DNA of 57,250 bases from Ruegeria spongiae (GCF_023502395.1 NZ_JAMFMB010000027.1:1-57250); one strand, 5' to 3'. Counted from the first letter of the stretch, positions 48,191-57,250 are shown. The notes: generated by a model from the letters alone, not told the origin. Numbers and translations are program-made.

Positions 48191-48568
48191 ATGAGGATAT
48201 GTCATTTGCTTGCGGTTCCCCTGTTGGCGACACCGCTTTTTGCACAGGAAGAACCCGGTGAACTGCCGCTGGACCAGCGCGCGCAGGTCCTGTCGGCCGA
48301 GGCTGTTCTGAAGGATATGCAGGACCCCAATCGCCCGGGCGAGGCCGAAATCTCACCGCTATACCCGGTCAAGGGCGGATACAAGATGTGCGCCACCACC
48401 GATGCCTATAACTCGTCGGGGACCTATATCGGGCGTGACTATTGGGAGGTCACGCTGGACGAAGACGGGCAAGAGGTCGTCAGCACCCGCGACGTCACCG
48501 GCCTGAACTCTCCATGTTACGGGGTCGACTACAAGCCATTCGAACAACTGATAGAGGGTGCCAAGTAA
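48191..48568 (+). CDS. Small exported protein, unrecognised
   Basis: 125 residues with a signal peptide (MRICHLLAVPLLATPLFAQE). The mature part has two Cys (YKMCATTDAY, NSPCYGVDY), a conserved-looking GRDYWEVTLDEDGQEV and a short length typical of periplasmic accessory proteins. No family recognised. The start ATG at 48191 keeps the signal peptide at the N-terminus; upstream in-frame start at 48134 would not. Convergent with cobT. Confidence 0.75.
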   Translation: MRICHLLAVPLLATPLFAQEEPGELPLDQRAQVLSAEAVLKDMQDPNRPGEAEISPLYPVKGGYKMCATTDAYNSSGTYIGRDYWEVTLDEDGQEVVSTRDVTGLNSPCYGVDYKPFEQLIEGAK

Positions 48569-48604
48569 CACGCCCCACGCCACACGGTGTTTCGATACGC
48601 CTTG

Positions 48605-50482
48605 TCAGCTTGCCCGCTTGATCCCCATCACCCGCGCGCGGGCGCGGGGGTCGCTGTCGAAAAGCGCGGCCAGTTGCTCGGTCATCGCACCGGCCAGCTG
48701 TTCGACATCGGTGATCGTCACCGCGCGGTCATAGTAGCGCGTTACGTCATGACCGATGCCGATGGCCAGCAATTCCACCTGTTTGCGCTTCTCGACCATC
48801 GCGATCACGTCGCGCAGGTGTTTTTCCAGATAATTCGCCGGGTTCACGCTGAGGGTGGAATCATCCACCGGCGCGCCGTCCGAGATCACCATCAGAATCT
48901 TGCGCACCTCATGGCGGGCCACCATCCGCCGATGCGCCCATTCCAGCGCCTCGCCGTCGATGTTTTCCTTCAGCAGCCCCTCTTTCATCATCAGCCCCAG
49001 ATTGGGCCGGGTCCGCCGCCACGGCGCATCCGCCGACTTGTAGATGATATGGCGCAGGTCGTTCAGCCGTCCGGGCTGCTGGGGGCGGCCATCGTTCAGC
49101 CACGCCTCGCGCGCCTGTCCGCCTTTCCATGCCCGCGTGGTGAAGCCCAGAATCTCGACCTTCACGTTGCAGCGCTCCAGCGTGCGGGCCAGAACATCCG
49201 CGCAGATCGCCGCGATGGAAATCGGACGGCCACGCATCGAGCCGGAATTGTCCAGCAGCAGCGTCACCACGGTATCGCGGAACTCGGTGTCTTTCTCGAC
49301 CTTGAAGCTCAGCGGTGTGGTCGGGTTGGCCACAACGCGCGCCAGACGGCCTGCGTCCAGAATGCCCTCTTCACGGTCGAATTCCCAACTGCGGTTCTGT
49401 TGCGCCTGCAAGCGGCGTTGCAGCTTGTTGGCAAGCCGCGAGACCGCACCCTTAAGTGGCTCAAGCTGCTGGTCCAGGTAAGCGCGCAGCCGTTCCAACT
49501 CGACCGGTTCGGCCAGATCCTCGGCGGCGATCTCTTCGTCATTGTCGGACAGGTAGACCTTGTAATCGGGGTCTGCCTCCGAGGCCGGGGGCGGGGCGGG
49601 TGGCTCCAGCGGGGCCTCGCCATCGGGCATCTCGGTCTCGTCGCCCATCTCGTCCTCGGCCATCTCATCCATCGAGACCTGCGCCTGGGATTGGTCCTGC
49701 TGTTCTTCCTGGGTCTGTTCAGGGTTGGCGTCGGCGTCCTGTTCGTCCTGATCATCCTGACCGGTGCTGTCGGGATCGGGCTGTTCCTCGGCGTCGTCTT
49801 CGGCCTGATCCTCCTGATCCTCGTCCATCTCGTCGGGGTCGTCGCCCAACTGGTCGCCATAACCCAGATCCTCGATCACCTTTCGGGCGAACCGTGCGAA
49901 TTCGGTCTGATCGGACAGCATCTCCTGCAGGTTTTCCAGCGTCCCGCCAGCCTGTTCCTCGATGAATCCGCGCCACAGGTTCATGACATTCTCGGCGGCT
50001 TGCGGCAGGTCGCGCCCGGTGGCCAGATGCCGGATCAGATAGCCTGCCGCCACCGGCAGGGGTGCTTCGGAGGGCTGTTTGCACTGATCATAGCCGCGCC
50101 GGATCGCCTCATGGGTGATCTTGACGTCGATATTGCTGGCGGTGCCGGGCATGTCGCGCGCGCCCATTGCCTCGCAGCGGGCGGTTTCCATCGCCTCATA
50201 GAGGTCGCGCGCCATGTCGCCCGGGGGCGCATAGCGGTTATGGGTCGCCTCGTCATGGTATTTGCGCTGCAGCGCCAGCGCATCCGCTGTGCCGCGCGCC
50301 AGCAGAACCTCGTCCCGCGTCATCCGGCGGCTGACCTGCGGCAGGCGCATGGAATCACCGGTGACGCCCGAGGGATCGACCGAATAGCTGACGCTCAGCT
50401 CGGGATCATCGGCCATGACCTTGGTGGCCTCGGCCAGCGCCTTCTTGAACGGATCGGCGGGGTTGTCTGAGGGTTTGCTCAT
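48605..50482 (-). CDS. cobT: Cobaltochelatase subunit CobT
   Basis: 625 residues. Third subunit of the ATP-dependent cobaltochelatase (CobN-CobS-CobT) of aerobic cobalamin synthesis. An N-terminal helical domain is followed by a strongly acidic Asp/Glu/Gln linker (about 215-300) and a C-terminal VWA domain with MIDAS DNSGSM. The start MSKPSDN was chosen over a Met five codons earlier. Its partner cobS lies 1.3 kb upstream on the same strand, with two plus-strand genes between them. Confidence 0.95.
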   Translation of the reverse strand: MSKPSDNPADPFKKALAEATKVMADDPELSVSYSVDPSGVTGDSMRLPQVSRRMTRDEVLLARGTADALALQRKYHDEATHNRYAPPGDMARDLYEAMETARCEAMGARDMPGTASNIDVKITHEAIRRGYDQCKQPSEAPLPVAAGYLIRHLATGRDLPQAAENVMNLWRGFIEEQAGGTLENLQEMLSDQTEFARFARKVIEDLGYGDQLGDDPDEMDEDQEDQAEDDAEEQPDPDSTGQDDQDEQDADANPEQTQEEQQDQSQAQVSMDEMAEDEMGDETEMPDGEAPLEPPAPPPASEADPDYKVYLSDNDEEIAAEDLAEPVELERLRAYLDQQLEPLKGAVSRLANKLQRRLQAQQNRSWEFDREEGILDAGRLARVVANPTTPLSFKVEKDTEFRDTVVTLLLDNSGSMRGRPISIAAICADVLARTLERCNVKVEILGFTTRAWKGGQAREAWLNDGRPQQPGRLNDLRHIIYKSADAPWRRTRPNLGLMMKEGLLKENIDGEALEWAHRRMVARHEVRKILMVISDGAPVDDSTLSVNPANYLEKHLRDVIAMVEKRKQVELLAIGIGHDVTRYYDRAVTITDVEQLAGAMTEQLAALFDSDPRARARVMGIKRAS

Positions 50483-50629
50483 GCCTTGATAAATCACATT
50501 CGTCTTCAGATTTGCAAGCAGGATTAGCCTGAAACGCCGCCCGCTTCGTTGTCAGAATTGGCGTGAGGCTCAAACTGTGATAAATTACAGTCTCTCATTT
50601 TTTTATAGATTTATTCATTGGAGGTTTAG

Positions 50630-51403
50630 ATGGCTGATTTTGCTGTGTCGTCGCTCGCATATGGTGCAAATATTCGAAGTTCGGCGGGGTTTGGAGACAA
50701 CGTTGTCGGTTTTTTGCCAGAAGCAACCGCTGTAACGAAGACTGGTCCGCAGCAAGGAGACCGCTGGATTCCCTGTAGGGCCGATCTGGGCGGGGCGGCA
50801 CGTGATGGCTTCGTTTCAAAAAACGTCTTGCGGGACGCTGTGTCTGATGCGCGCGAAAGGCTGGCGCGCACCGCCGTGGCAGAATGGTTGCGCTTTGACC
50901 GGGGCACCGGCAAAGAATTCCAGACGCCATACTTTCGATTTGTCGGCGAGTATTGGCAAAACATCAATCTTGATCTTGACGGTTTGGACCGGGGGTGGCC
51001 CTGGTCAGCTGCCTACATTTCGTGGTGCATAGAACAGGCGGGGGCATATGGCGACTTCAAGCAGGCAGCCGCTCATTCGCGTTATGTGCATCAGGCAATC
51101 CGACGACGCGAAGACAACGAAAATGGGTCTTTTTGGGGCTTTCGCTTGAATGAGCATAAACCACAAATAGGAGATATGGTCTGTATGGCCCGAGGCAGCT
51201 TCAGCGCGACATACGATCATGCAAAGGACAATGACCGTTTTTCCAGCCATTGTGATATCGTGATTGCGATACGCTCCGATCATGTCTCGACCCTGGGCGG
51301 TAATGTCGGTCACACGGTCAAACGCAAGACATTCCGGACCAATTCGAGCGGTTTCTTGCGACCGGAGCAAAGATTGTATGCGGTTATGAGGAATAATTTG
51401 TGA
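50630..51403 (+). CDS. SH3-DUF2272 protein
   Basis: 257 residues with no signal peptide. Residues about 1-65 look like an SH3-type domain (YGANIRSSAGFGDNVVGFLPEA, GFVSKNVL). Residues about 75-257 fit DUF2272, a group related to NlpC/P60-type cysteine hydrolases: WPWSAAYISWCIEQAG, then HSRYVHQAIRR, IGDMVCMAR and SHCDIVIAI. The Cys/His arrangement could form an active site, but this is inference. TTGGAGG gives a strong ribosome binding site. The DNA before and inside the first part is visibly AT-richer than the flanking cob genes, and the gene splits cobS from cobT, both hints of insertion. Coupled to the next gene by GTGA overlap. Confidence 0.78.
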   Translation: MADFAVSSLAYGANIRSSAGFGDNVVGFLPEATAVTKTGPQQGDRWIPCRADLGGAARDGFVSKNVLRDAVSDARERLARTAVAEWLRFDRGTGKEFQTPYFRFVGEYWQNINLDLDGLDRGWPWSAAYISWCIEQAGAYGDFKQAAAHSRYVHQAIRRREDNENGSFWGFRLNEHKPQIGDMVCMARGSFSATYDHAKDNDRFSSHCDIVIAIRSDHVSTLGGNVGHTVKRKTFRTNSSGFLRPEQRLYAVMRNNL

Positions 51404-51771
51404 ATTTCCGCACCGGAGGGCTGGCCGCATTTGCGGTTCTAACCCTGGCCTTGGCCGCGCTTTCTTATGTTGTACCTCGCGAGGTGACACGCAAGGCTGA
51501 GCCCGGTGAGGAGCCGTGCCCCGGTGTTCTGATCGTGGGGCATCAGGGGGTTGCGCTGCGTTCCCGGCCCACGGGGCTTTCGCGCCGGGTTGCCATTTTG
51601 CAGCTTGGGGAAGTCTTGTATCTGTGCGACCAGAAATCGGGTTGGTACGGTGTGGTCGCACCGATGGGCGATGCGGTTTGCAAGGATCGCAGTTCGCAAT
51701 CCGGTGCGCTGCCCCGGCACTGCCCGGCAGGTTGGGTGCGACAAACCGAGGTTACGTTCGCCGCAGGATAG
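51400..51771 (+). CDS. Membrane-anchored SH3-like protein
   Basis: 123 residues from GTG overlapping the stop of the previous gene. A hydrophobic N-terminal segment (about 8-26) can act as a signal or anchor. The rest has an SH3-type core (VLIVGHQGVALRSRPTG, LQLGEVLYLCDQKSGWYGVV, WVRQTEVTF) with four Cys that could pair. Likely periplasmic side. Because it is translationally coupled to the SH3-DUF2272 gene, the two probably act together; an enzyme with a partner or inhibitor is one option. Confidence 0.75.
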   Translation: MNFRTGGLAAFAVLTLALAALSYVVPREVTRKAEPGEEPCPGVLIVGHQGVALRSRPTGLSRRVAILQLGEVLYLCDQKSGWYGVVAPMGDAVCKDRSSQSGALPRHCPAGWVRQTEVTFAAG

Positions 51772-51798
51772 CCTGGGCGGGAATGAACCGGGTGGCTG

Positions 51799-52785
51799 TT
51801 ACACCAAACTCGCGCTCGCCGCGCTCTCCGGCAGTTCCTCGTCAAAGCAGCGCTGGTAGAACTCGGCCACGGTCTGGCGCTCCAACTCGTCGCATTTGTT
51901 CAGGAAGGACAGCCGGAACGCATAGCCCACGTCGCGGAAGATCTCGGCGTTCTGCGCCCAGTTGATCACCGTCCGGGGGCTCATCACCGTGGACAGATCG
52001 CCATTCATGAAGGCGGTCCGGGTCAGGTCGGCGACGGTCACCATCTGGCTGACGATCTTGCGGCCCTTCTCGGTGTTGTAATGCGGTGCCTTGGACAGGA
52101 CGATCATGGTTTCGGCGTCATGGCTGAGATAGTTCAGCGTCGCCACCAATGACCAGCGGTCCATCTGCGCCTGGTTGATCTGCTGGGTGCCGTGATAGAG
52201 CCCGGTGGTGTCGCCCAGACCCACGGTGTTTGCGGTGGCAAACAGGCGGAAATTGGGGTGTGGGGTGATGATCTCGTTCTGGTCCAGCAGGGTCAGCTTG
52301 CCGTCATGCTCCAGCACCCGCTGGATCACGAACATCACATCCGCGCGACCCGCGTCGTATTCGTCGAAGACGATGGCGACCGGGTTGCGCAGCGCCCAGG
52401 GCAGGATGCCCTCGTGGAACTCGGTCACCTGTTTGCCGTCGCGCAGCTTGATGGCGTCTTTGCCGATCAGGTCGATCCGGCTGATATGGCTGTCGAGGTT
52501 GACCCGCACCGCAGGCCAGTTCAAACGGGCGGCGACCTGTTCGATATGGGTCGATTTGCCGGTGCCGTGATAGCCCTGGATCATCACCCGGCGGTTATGG
52601 GCAAAGCCAGCAAGGATCGCCAGCGTGGTGTCGGGGTCGAACTTGTAGGTGGGGTCGATCACCGGCACCCGGTCGCCGCGTTCGGCGAAGCCTTTCACAA
52701 CCATCGGCGTGTCGATGCCGAACACCTCACGGACCGAGATTTCTTCGGTCGGTCTTGCGTTGATGTCGATTACGCCGTCAGCCAT
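51799..52785 (-). CDS. cobS: Cobaltochelatase subunit CobS
   Basis: 328 residues. AAA+ ATPase that with CobT powers cobalt insertion by CobN. Starts [18 protein letters not shown]; Walker A is [15 protein letters not shown] near 92-106, Walker B VFDEYDAG, followed by [11 protein letters not shown]. The frame is open 31 more codons upstream without similarity. Start supported by minus-strand AAGGACCACGGGC context only weakly, so it rests on family similarity. Confidence 0.95.
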   Translation of the reverse strand: MADGVIDINARPTEEISVREVFGIDTPMVVKGFAERGDRVPVIDPTYKFDPDTTLAILAGFAHNRRVMIQGYHGTGKSTHIEQVAARLNWPAVRVNLDSHISRIDLIGKDAIKLRDGKQVTEFHEGILPWALRNPVAIVFDEYDAGRADVMFVIQRVLEHDGKLTLLDQNEIITPHPNFRLFATANTVGLGDTTGLYHGTQQINQAQMDRWSLVATLNYLSHDAETMIVLSKAPHYNTEKGRKIVSQMVTVADLTRTAFMNGDLSTVMSPRTVINWAQNAEIFRDVGYAFRLSFLNKCDELERQTVAEFYQRCFDEELPESAASASLV

Positions 52786-52936
52786 GCCCGTGGTCCTTAT
52801 CCTCTGCCCCGTTCCGGGGTCCGAACGCGCCTGTCGTGCAACATAATGCGGGCAAGGGCAAGGGGCAGCGGCGGTCAATTTCCACCACCACCGCTTTCAA
52901 CTGGTGCGATCGGCGGAAACCCTGCCTTTGCGTGGA

Positions 52937-54433
52937 TCACGGTGCGCGCGGTGTCTCCTGTGGTTGCAGGCGGCCTTGCAGGAAGGCCTCCATCCTGTGC
53001 AGGGCGGCCAGCACAGCATCGAAGGAATACCCAAACAGGAAACAGGCCAGAAAGATCAGGGTCGGATTGCTCTGCTCGTTGATCGAGAACACGTTTGCCG
53101 GGATGAACAGCATCGACAGGGTCATTGCCGCAAAAGCCCCGAACAGGATTCGCAGAAAGGCGCGCGCCGGGCCCAGATCGGACAGGGCAGGCGTCAGCAC
53201 CCGGACCAGACAGAACAGCGCCGCGCCGAGCGAGCCATAGACCATCGGCAGCGCGAACCGGTTGGCCAGCGAGATCTTGGCTTTCAGTTCTTCGGCGGAT
53301 TGCAGGAGCTGTAGGCGGGTTACGATGTGATCAGCCGGGTTGGAGCGCGAATTGCGCCCGGTCTTCTTCGAGATTTCCCGCACGATCTCAAGAAACCCGT
53401 CATGGCCCGCCAGCGCGATCTGCACCAGCGAGGATTGCTCCGCCACCTCGGTGGTATTGGTGGGCAGACCACCGGCCTCGCCCGAAGGCGCGGCGGTGGT
53501 GGCATTGGCTGCGCGGGCCATCTGTCGCGTGGTTTCACGCTCGATCTGGGTGACGGTGTTCATCACGTCGCTGGCCGCGGACAGGGTCTGCTCGCGCCCG
53601 AGCACCGGGCCAAGCAACCCAAGCGCGCCTTGCTGCGCCGCTGCCGCTTCGGCATTGACCACCGGCACGGGGGGCAGTTGGCGGCGCTGGGGTGGAAACA
53701 GTTTGGCGGAAATGCCATTGGCGGATTCCCGTGTGGCGATCAGAACATCGAACCGCTGCGCGGCGCTGGCGCTTTCGGCGCGCAGGGCTTCCTCCTGATA
53801 GTGATAGGCCTTGAGCCGGCTCATCGTTTCGTTGAACAGTTTCTGCGCCGGTGCGCTGGAGGCAGGATTGGCCCCGTCCTGACCGTTGGATTCGATGGCC
53901 CGCGCCACCACGATCAGATCGCGCACCTCTTCGTGAATGTCGGTCGCGATATGCTCGTCAAGCCGGGACAGCAGCAGGTTGGCGCTGAACGACCAGTGGG
54001 TGTAATGCATCGCCAGCAACAGCAGCACGATCGCGATGCCCGGCAGCACCCAGCGCTGCCAGAGCCAAGGCCAGCTCTGCCTGGCCCTGTTGAGGATGCG
54101 GGGAAACCAGGTGGCCCAATTGAACTCCTGCTCTTCTTCGGTGCTGGGCTTGCGATACCGCGCCGAGGGGTTGCTGATGCGTACCGGCGAGTCGCCGTCC
54201 AGAATGCGGGTCAGGGTATAGTCATCGATGTCGCGGCAGGTGTCGCGCATCGCCTTGCGCAATTCCACCAGATGCTGCGCCTTGATCTGGCTGGGGCTGC
54301 CGTCGAAGGGGGCCAGCGCGTCGATGAGCGTGTCGGACTTGTCGCCGCCCCGACCGGTCAGCATGCAGTAGGTGCGCGTCGCGCGCGCCGCTGTCAGAAG
54401 GTCACGGACCTCGGGTTTTTCCGTCAATTTCAT
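52937..54433 (-). CDS. Large membrane protein of unknown function
   Basis: 498 residues. N-terminal cytoplasmic part (about 1-125), a membrane helix (about 128-146, GIAIVLLLLAMHYTHWSF), a long soluble and partly helical region, then three C-terminal helices (about 393-412, 425-445, 460-478). No recognised domain. An AGGG ribosome binding site lies five bases before the ATG. It follows a small Cys-rich secreted protein gene by 12 bases on the same strand. The periplasmic loop predicted between helix 1 and 2 is rich in Ala/Gln/Thr. Confidence 0.78.
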   Translation of the reverse strand: MKLTEKPEVRDLLTAARATRTYCMLTGRGGDKSDTLIDALAPFDGSPSQIKAQHLVELRKAMRDTCRDIDDYTLTRILDGDSPVRISNPSARYRKPSTEEEQEFNWATWFPRILNRARQSWPWLWQRWVLPGIAIVLLLLAMHYTHWSFSANLLLSRLDEHIATDIHEEVRDLIVVARAIESNGQDGANPASSAPAQKLFNETMSRLKAYHYQEEALRAESASAAQRFDVLIATRESANGISAKLFPPQRRQLPPVPVVNAEAAAAQQGALGLLGPVLGREQTLSAASDVMNTVTQIERETTRQMARAANATTAAPSGEAGGLPTNTTEVAEQSSLVQIALAGHDGFLEIVREISKKTGRNSRSNPADHIVTRLQLLQSAEELKAKISLANRFALPMVYGSLGAALFCLVRVLTPALSDLGPARAFLRILFGAFAAMTLSMLFIPANVFSINEQSNPTLIFLACFLFGYSFDAVLAALHRMEAFLQGRLQPQETPRAP

Positions 54434-54445
54434 GCGACCCTCCGG

Positions 54446-54643
54446 TCAGTTCTGGATCCCCTCCATCCAGCCGTCTTCGGTCAGACACGAACAGATCGAG
54501 CCGGGATAACCCGTTGACGGGGGAATGCACCATTGGCCGCTCGGCAGAATACAGGCCCCGATCGGATAGGATTGGGCATTGAGCAGCGCGCCGGTAGAAA
54601 TCAAAAAGCCAATAAACATGGCAAGACACAAAACAGTTTTCAT
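54446..54643 (-). CDS. Small Cys-rich secreted protein
   Basis: 65 residues. Signal peptide of about 23 residues (ends LLNAQS), then about 40 residues with four Cys (IGACIL, GQWCIP, SICSCLTE) that could form two disulfides, and PPSTGYPGS. AGAGG lies nine bases before the ATG. Its stop is 12 bases before the start of the large membrane protein, so both are likely co-transcribed. Family unknown. Confidence 0.62.
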   Translation of the reverse strand: MKTVLCLAMFIGFLISTGALLNAQSYPIGACILPSGQWCIPPSTGYPGSICSCLTEDGWMEGIQN

Positions 54644-54855
54644 CAGGAGACCTCTGGGTAAGAGACCTTGTAAATACAGGGCAAATTACCAAAAGTTGCG
54701 CATTTTTGCAAGTTTCCACCTAAATGCGAACCCGGTTTACACCTGACGCCCAGGCCTCCGGGAGGGCAAGAAGTGCCCGCAAAATGTCCTGAAACTGGCA
54801 AAAACAGCCGGAGCCGCGCATTCAACGCCCCGCTTGTTCGCCCCCTGAACGGCGC

Positions 54856-55479
54856 TTACTTGAAGTTCCGGCTGTCCTTGATCTGGTCCCAGGCCCAGAC
54901 CACCTCTTGCAACTGTTCTTCCTGAGAACGATCGCCGCCGTTCATGTCCGGGTGCAGCACCTTGATGAGTTTCTTGTAGGCTTTACGCACATCAGCCTTG
55001 CTCCAGTGATCCTGCGCTTCCAGGATCTCCACCGCACGGCGCTCGGTGGGGGGCAGGCGCTTGGTGCCGGTCGATCCGCGGCCGGGATTCTGTGTGGCAT
55101 TGGCCCCCAGCACCTGATGCGGGTCCTCGATGCCCAGCCGCGCCCAGGCCTTGGCCTCGGGGTCGCCGATGGGACGCGTCTTGCGTTCCCAGACCTTGTC
55201 CTTGGACATCTGGGCGTTCAGCTCGGCCTCGGTGGTGCCGTCAAAGAAGTTCCATTTCTGGTTATATTCGCGCACATGCTGCTGGCAGAACCAGAAAAAG
55301 TCATCCAGCACATCCGGCGCCTTGGGCGCGCGGAACTTTCCGGCCTCCTGACATCCCTCATGATCGCACAGGCGCATTGATGTCTCGGACGCGCCGGACA
55401 TGCCCCGCCGACCGCGCGGGTTCTTCTTCTTGGCAGAAGATACGGACATGTCGAAACCAAACGGATCGGATTTGGACAT
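54856..55479 (-). CDS. J-domain protein with C-terminal DnaJ domain
   Basis: 207 residues from MSKSDPFGFDMS; an ATG three codons earlier is also possible. The J domain is at the C-terminus (about 150-205) with the HPD motif in KVLHPDMNGGD, so it can stimulate a DnaK ATPase. The N-terminal part has a Cys/His set (RLCDHEGCQEAGKFRAP, FCQQHVREYNQKWNFF) that looks like a small metal-binding region. This arrangement is that of the DnaJ-like proteins next to bolA in Rhodobacterales. Divergent from bolA with about 100 bases between. Confidence 0.9.
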   Translation of the reverse strand: MSKSDPFGFDMSVSSAKKKNPRGRRGMSGASETSMRLCDHEGCQEAGKFRAPKAPDVLDDFFWFCQQHVREYNQKWNFFDGTTEAELNAQMSKDKVWERKTRPIGDPEAKAWARLGIEDPHQVLGANATQNPGRGSTGTKRLPPTERRAVEILEAQDHWSKADVRKAYKKLIKVLHPDMNGGDRSQEEQLQEVVWAWDQIKDSRNFK

Positions 55480-55584
55480 CAGGGGCACCTTTCGAACACG
55501 GCTTCACGACTCGGAGGCAGCAGTTTAATCCAAGTGACGGAAGATAGAAGAGGGAGCGGCAAATAAATTGCCGACTGGCGAAAG

Positions 55585-55839
55585 ATGACCATAACCGACG
55601 ACATCCGCAACAGCCTGCAACAGGCGTTTTCCCCGCGAGAGCTGGAGGTGGTCGACGATAGCGAAAGCCATCGCGGCCATGCCGGGTTTCGCGAGGGAGG
55701 GCAGTCGCATTTCAACGTGCGCATCCGGGCCGAGGCCTTTGCCGGTCAGTCCCGCATCGCACGCCACCGGGCCGTGCACGCGGCGCTGGGCGACATTGTG
55801 GGACGTATCCACGCGCTGGCGCTGGATATCGACGCCTAA
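55585..55839 (+). CDS. bolA: BolA family protein
   Basis: 84 residues, the normal BolA size. Family elements: LEVVDDSESHRGHAG (with the conserved His), GQSHFNVRIRAEAF, and RIARHRAVHAALGDI. BolA proteins bind monothiol glutaredoxins and Fe-S clusters and affect cell shape and stress gene expression. No glutaredoxin gene is in the window. Convergent with the DUF4177 gene. Confidence 0.93.
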   Translation: MTITDDIRNSLQQAFSPRELEVVDDSESHRGHAGFREGGQSHFNVRIRAEAFAGQSRIARHRAVHAALGDIVGRIHALALDIDA

Positions 55840-55856
55840 GCGGGACGTCGCCCGGG

Positions 55857-56348
55857 TCAGCTGTCCGATGATGACCCGCTGTCGCCGCCTTCCACCGCAG
55901 GCTGGGTCACCAGAGGCGGCGTGCGCGATGTCCCAGCATCCTCTCTGCGTTTCAGCGGCGGGTCATTGACCTCTTCGGCGATCGGGGCGGGTGCGCGCGC
56001 GGCTTCTGGCGTGGCCTCGGGGCCAGGGATCGGGCGCGCGATCGCGACCCCGTCAGGGTCATGTTTGGGCGCCTCCAGCGGCTGGGTCAGCAGCACCGCG
56101 CGCTCATCCTCGGCGTCGAGCAGGCGGCGAAAGATCAGCACATTGCGCCAGTTGGTGGTCGACCCGGTCAGCCCGGTCTTTTCCTCGCTGGGCAGCAGCT
56201 CGGCGCGCTGATATTCCCAGCCCTCGGCGGCCAGCAGGTTCAGCAGTTCTTCGACAGACAGCGCAAACCGCCCCTCGGGCGTCTTGATGCCTTTTGCCTT
56301 GGTGCCCTTTGCGGGGGCGGGAACAACTTTGTACTCGTAGCGGGCCAT
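55857..56348 (-). CDS. DUF4177 protein with disordered tail
   Basis: 163 residues starting MARYEYKVVPAPAKGTKAKG. Residues 1-70 fit DUF4177 (YEYKVVP, LNLLAAEGWEYQRAELLP, RNVLIFRR). The rest is Pro/Ala/Glu-rich and ends in GGDSGSSSDS, so it is probably disordered. Function unknown. The 73 codons open upstream of the chosen Met show no similarity and a GGAGAAATTC ribosome binding region lies before it. Confidence 0.82.
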   Translation of the reverse strand: MARYEYKVVPAPAKGTKAKGIKTPEGRFALSVEELLNLLAAEGWEYQRAELLPSEEKTGLTGSTTNWRNVLIFRRLLDAEDERAVLLTQPLEAPKHDPDGVAIARPIPGPEATPEAARAPAPIAEEVNDPPLKRREDAGTSRTPPLVTQPAVEGGDSGSSSDS

Positions 56349-56490
56349 GAATTTCTCCGGTTGCCGGAGCGGTGTACCAAGAATGCCCGCGCGCGAAAAG
56401 GCCTGCCGTCCGGTTGCGCAGAACAGGTGATTTTTCGCACCATTCCGCCTAAACAGGAGGGAACCGCCCCAACAGAGAGACTGACCCGCC

Positions 56491-56808
56491 ATGAAATACG
56501 CGCCCCTGACCGCCGCCCTCCTGATCGCAACGCTGGCCGGCTGCGACACCACCCCGTCCGCTGGCACTCCCAGCTACGGCCCGCCCGAAGCCTCGGGCCT
56601 GGTCACCGCGCGGCCCTATCCGGACGAGGGGGGCACCTGTCAGGTGATCGGAGAGAACGCGCTGACCGTCGAATACCTCGGAGACGCCTCTGTCCTTGTC
56701 GGCTGCCCGGTGGTCGAGACGGTTGCGGTCGAAGAGGTCCTCTCCGAAGGCGCCACCCAGGTCGAAACGGTGGGCGAATGGGTCCTGCTGATGGTGCCGA
56801 CGGGGTGA
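56491..56808 (+). CDS. Small lipoprotein, unrecognised
   Basis: 105 residues. Lipoprotein signal with lipobox LAGC (Cys at 18). Mature part is short, acidic and has two more Cys (GGTCQVIG, LVGCPVVET). No family recognised; the VEYLGDASVLVGCPV segment suggests a small beta fold. Divergent from the DUF4177 gene. A GCGGAGA / TCTCCGC hairpin follows at 56815-56833 without a T tract. Confidence 0.75.
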   Translation: MKYAPLTAALLIATLAGCDTTPSAGTPSYGPPEASGLVTARPYPDEGGTCQVIGENALTVEYLGDASVLVGCPVVETVAVEEVLSEGATQVETVGEWVLLMVPTG

Positions 56809-56978
56809 GGAGGTGCGGAGAGACAATCTCCGCGTCGGCGCTGTCAATATTCTAGCATCGACCGTCTCGGCGGGGGGAAGGTGGCCTGATCATATCTTCA
56901 CCAACGGGGGTCCGCAGCCCGAAGCGGACATTGTGGAGAGTTTCGATCAAACACATATAAGGGCTTATGCGCAAACGT

Positions 56979-57250
56979 TCACCTGTTGAGTGTATCAGTC
57001 TCGCTTGTATTCTCAGAATTCTGCTTAGGCAGCAGAACCTTCCTATCATCTTGAAATCGAGCCACAATTCTTATACGCCGATACATTGAAAGCAGAATTT
57101 TTAATGCTCTAAATTCATTGCCGGATGCTTGTATCAGCCGTTCTTGATCATCCAAGCCCAAATGCTGCCCCATGTCGTCGATTGATTGGCGTAGGAAATC
57201 CCGATGTTCTTTAAGGAGATCTAGTTGGGCTTTTTCAACTGAAATCTCAT
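56979..57250 (-). CDS. Partial gene of unknown function, runs off the window
   Basis: The minus-strand frame is open from a TGA at 56979-56981 to the right edge, so at least 89 residues of the C-terminal end are seen and the start is missing. The visible part is helical and charged (EKAQLDLLKEHRDFLRQS, EFRALKILLSMYRRIR). The DNA is clearly AT-richer than the rest of the window, as is the 170-base gap before it, so it may belong to an acquired region. No family recognised. Confidence 0.55.
   Translation of the reverse strand, partial: EISVEKAQLDLLKEHRDFLRQSIDDMGQHLGLDDQERLIQASGNEFRALKILLSMYRRIRIVARFQDDRKVLLPKQNSENTSETDTLNR

Noticed and set aside
48587-50470. Long plus-strand frame opposite cobT
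   Set aside because: Its hydrophobic stretch is the antisense of the acidic CobT linker, not a real membrane protein.

Overview
The window is high-GC chromosomal DNA from an alphaproteobacterium, most likely order Rhodobacterales (Roseobacter group). The pointers are the Rhodobacterales-type order of the dcw cluster with a DUF2484 pair inside it, the separate hisB/hisH/hisA/hisF/hisE genes on one strand, CobS/CobT of the aerobic cobalamin pathway, an alphaproteobacterial GAAC-N7-GAAC LexA box before uvrD, and a DUF1127 gene followed by CCUCCUCCC-motif small RNAs, an arrangement known from Rhodobacter. The genus cannot be fixed from the sequence alone.

Region 1 (1-9100): small exported or housekeeping proteins (YHS, CoA-binding, DUF302, DUF2147, GFA, stand-alone AsnC ligand domain) are mixed with histidine biosynthesis genes on the minus strand (hisB, hisH, hisA, hisF-hisE). 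A tandem pair of unrecognised secreted paralogs lies between hisF and hisA. Two identical tRNA-Gly(GCC) genes close the region.

Region 2 (9100-17400): MAPEG membrane protein, pyruvate carboxylase, an FMN-dependent alpha-hydroxyacid dehydrogenase, and SOS-boxed uvrD/pcrA. Then comes the most striking element: on the minus strand, a DUF1127 gene followed immediately by six hairpins that each present a CCTCCTCCC-type loop, arranged as three two-hairpin units with a period near 105 nt and ending in a T-rich tract. This resembles the CcaF1-CcsR stress RNA locus of Rhodobacter sphaeroides, but with three units instead of four.

Region 3 (17350-44100): the full division and cell wall cluster: mraZ-rsmH-ftsL-ftsI-murE-murF-mraY-(P-loop kinase)-murD-[antisense flavoprotein]-ftsW-murG-murC-(two DUF2484)-murB-ddl-ftsQ-ftsA-(secreted protein)-ftsZ, then lpxC, bamD and recN. 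Most neighbours overlap by ATGA, implying translational coupling. The 960-base region before mraZ carries three groups of TGGGA-type repeats at 10-base spacing that look like MraZ operators, and a terminator-like hairpin in the mraZ leader.

Region 4 (44100-57250): ClC channel, DUF427, aminopeptidase P, cobT and cobS (split by a two-gene, AT-richer insert encoding an SH3-DUF2272 protein and an SH3 membrane protein), an unrecognised four-helix membrane protein with a small Cys-rich secreted protein, a DnaJ-domain protein divergent from bolA, DUF4177, a lipoprotein, and an AT-rich partial gene running off the right edge.
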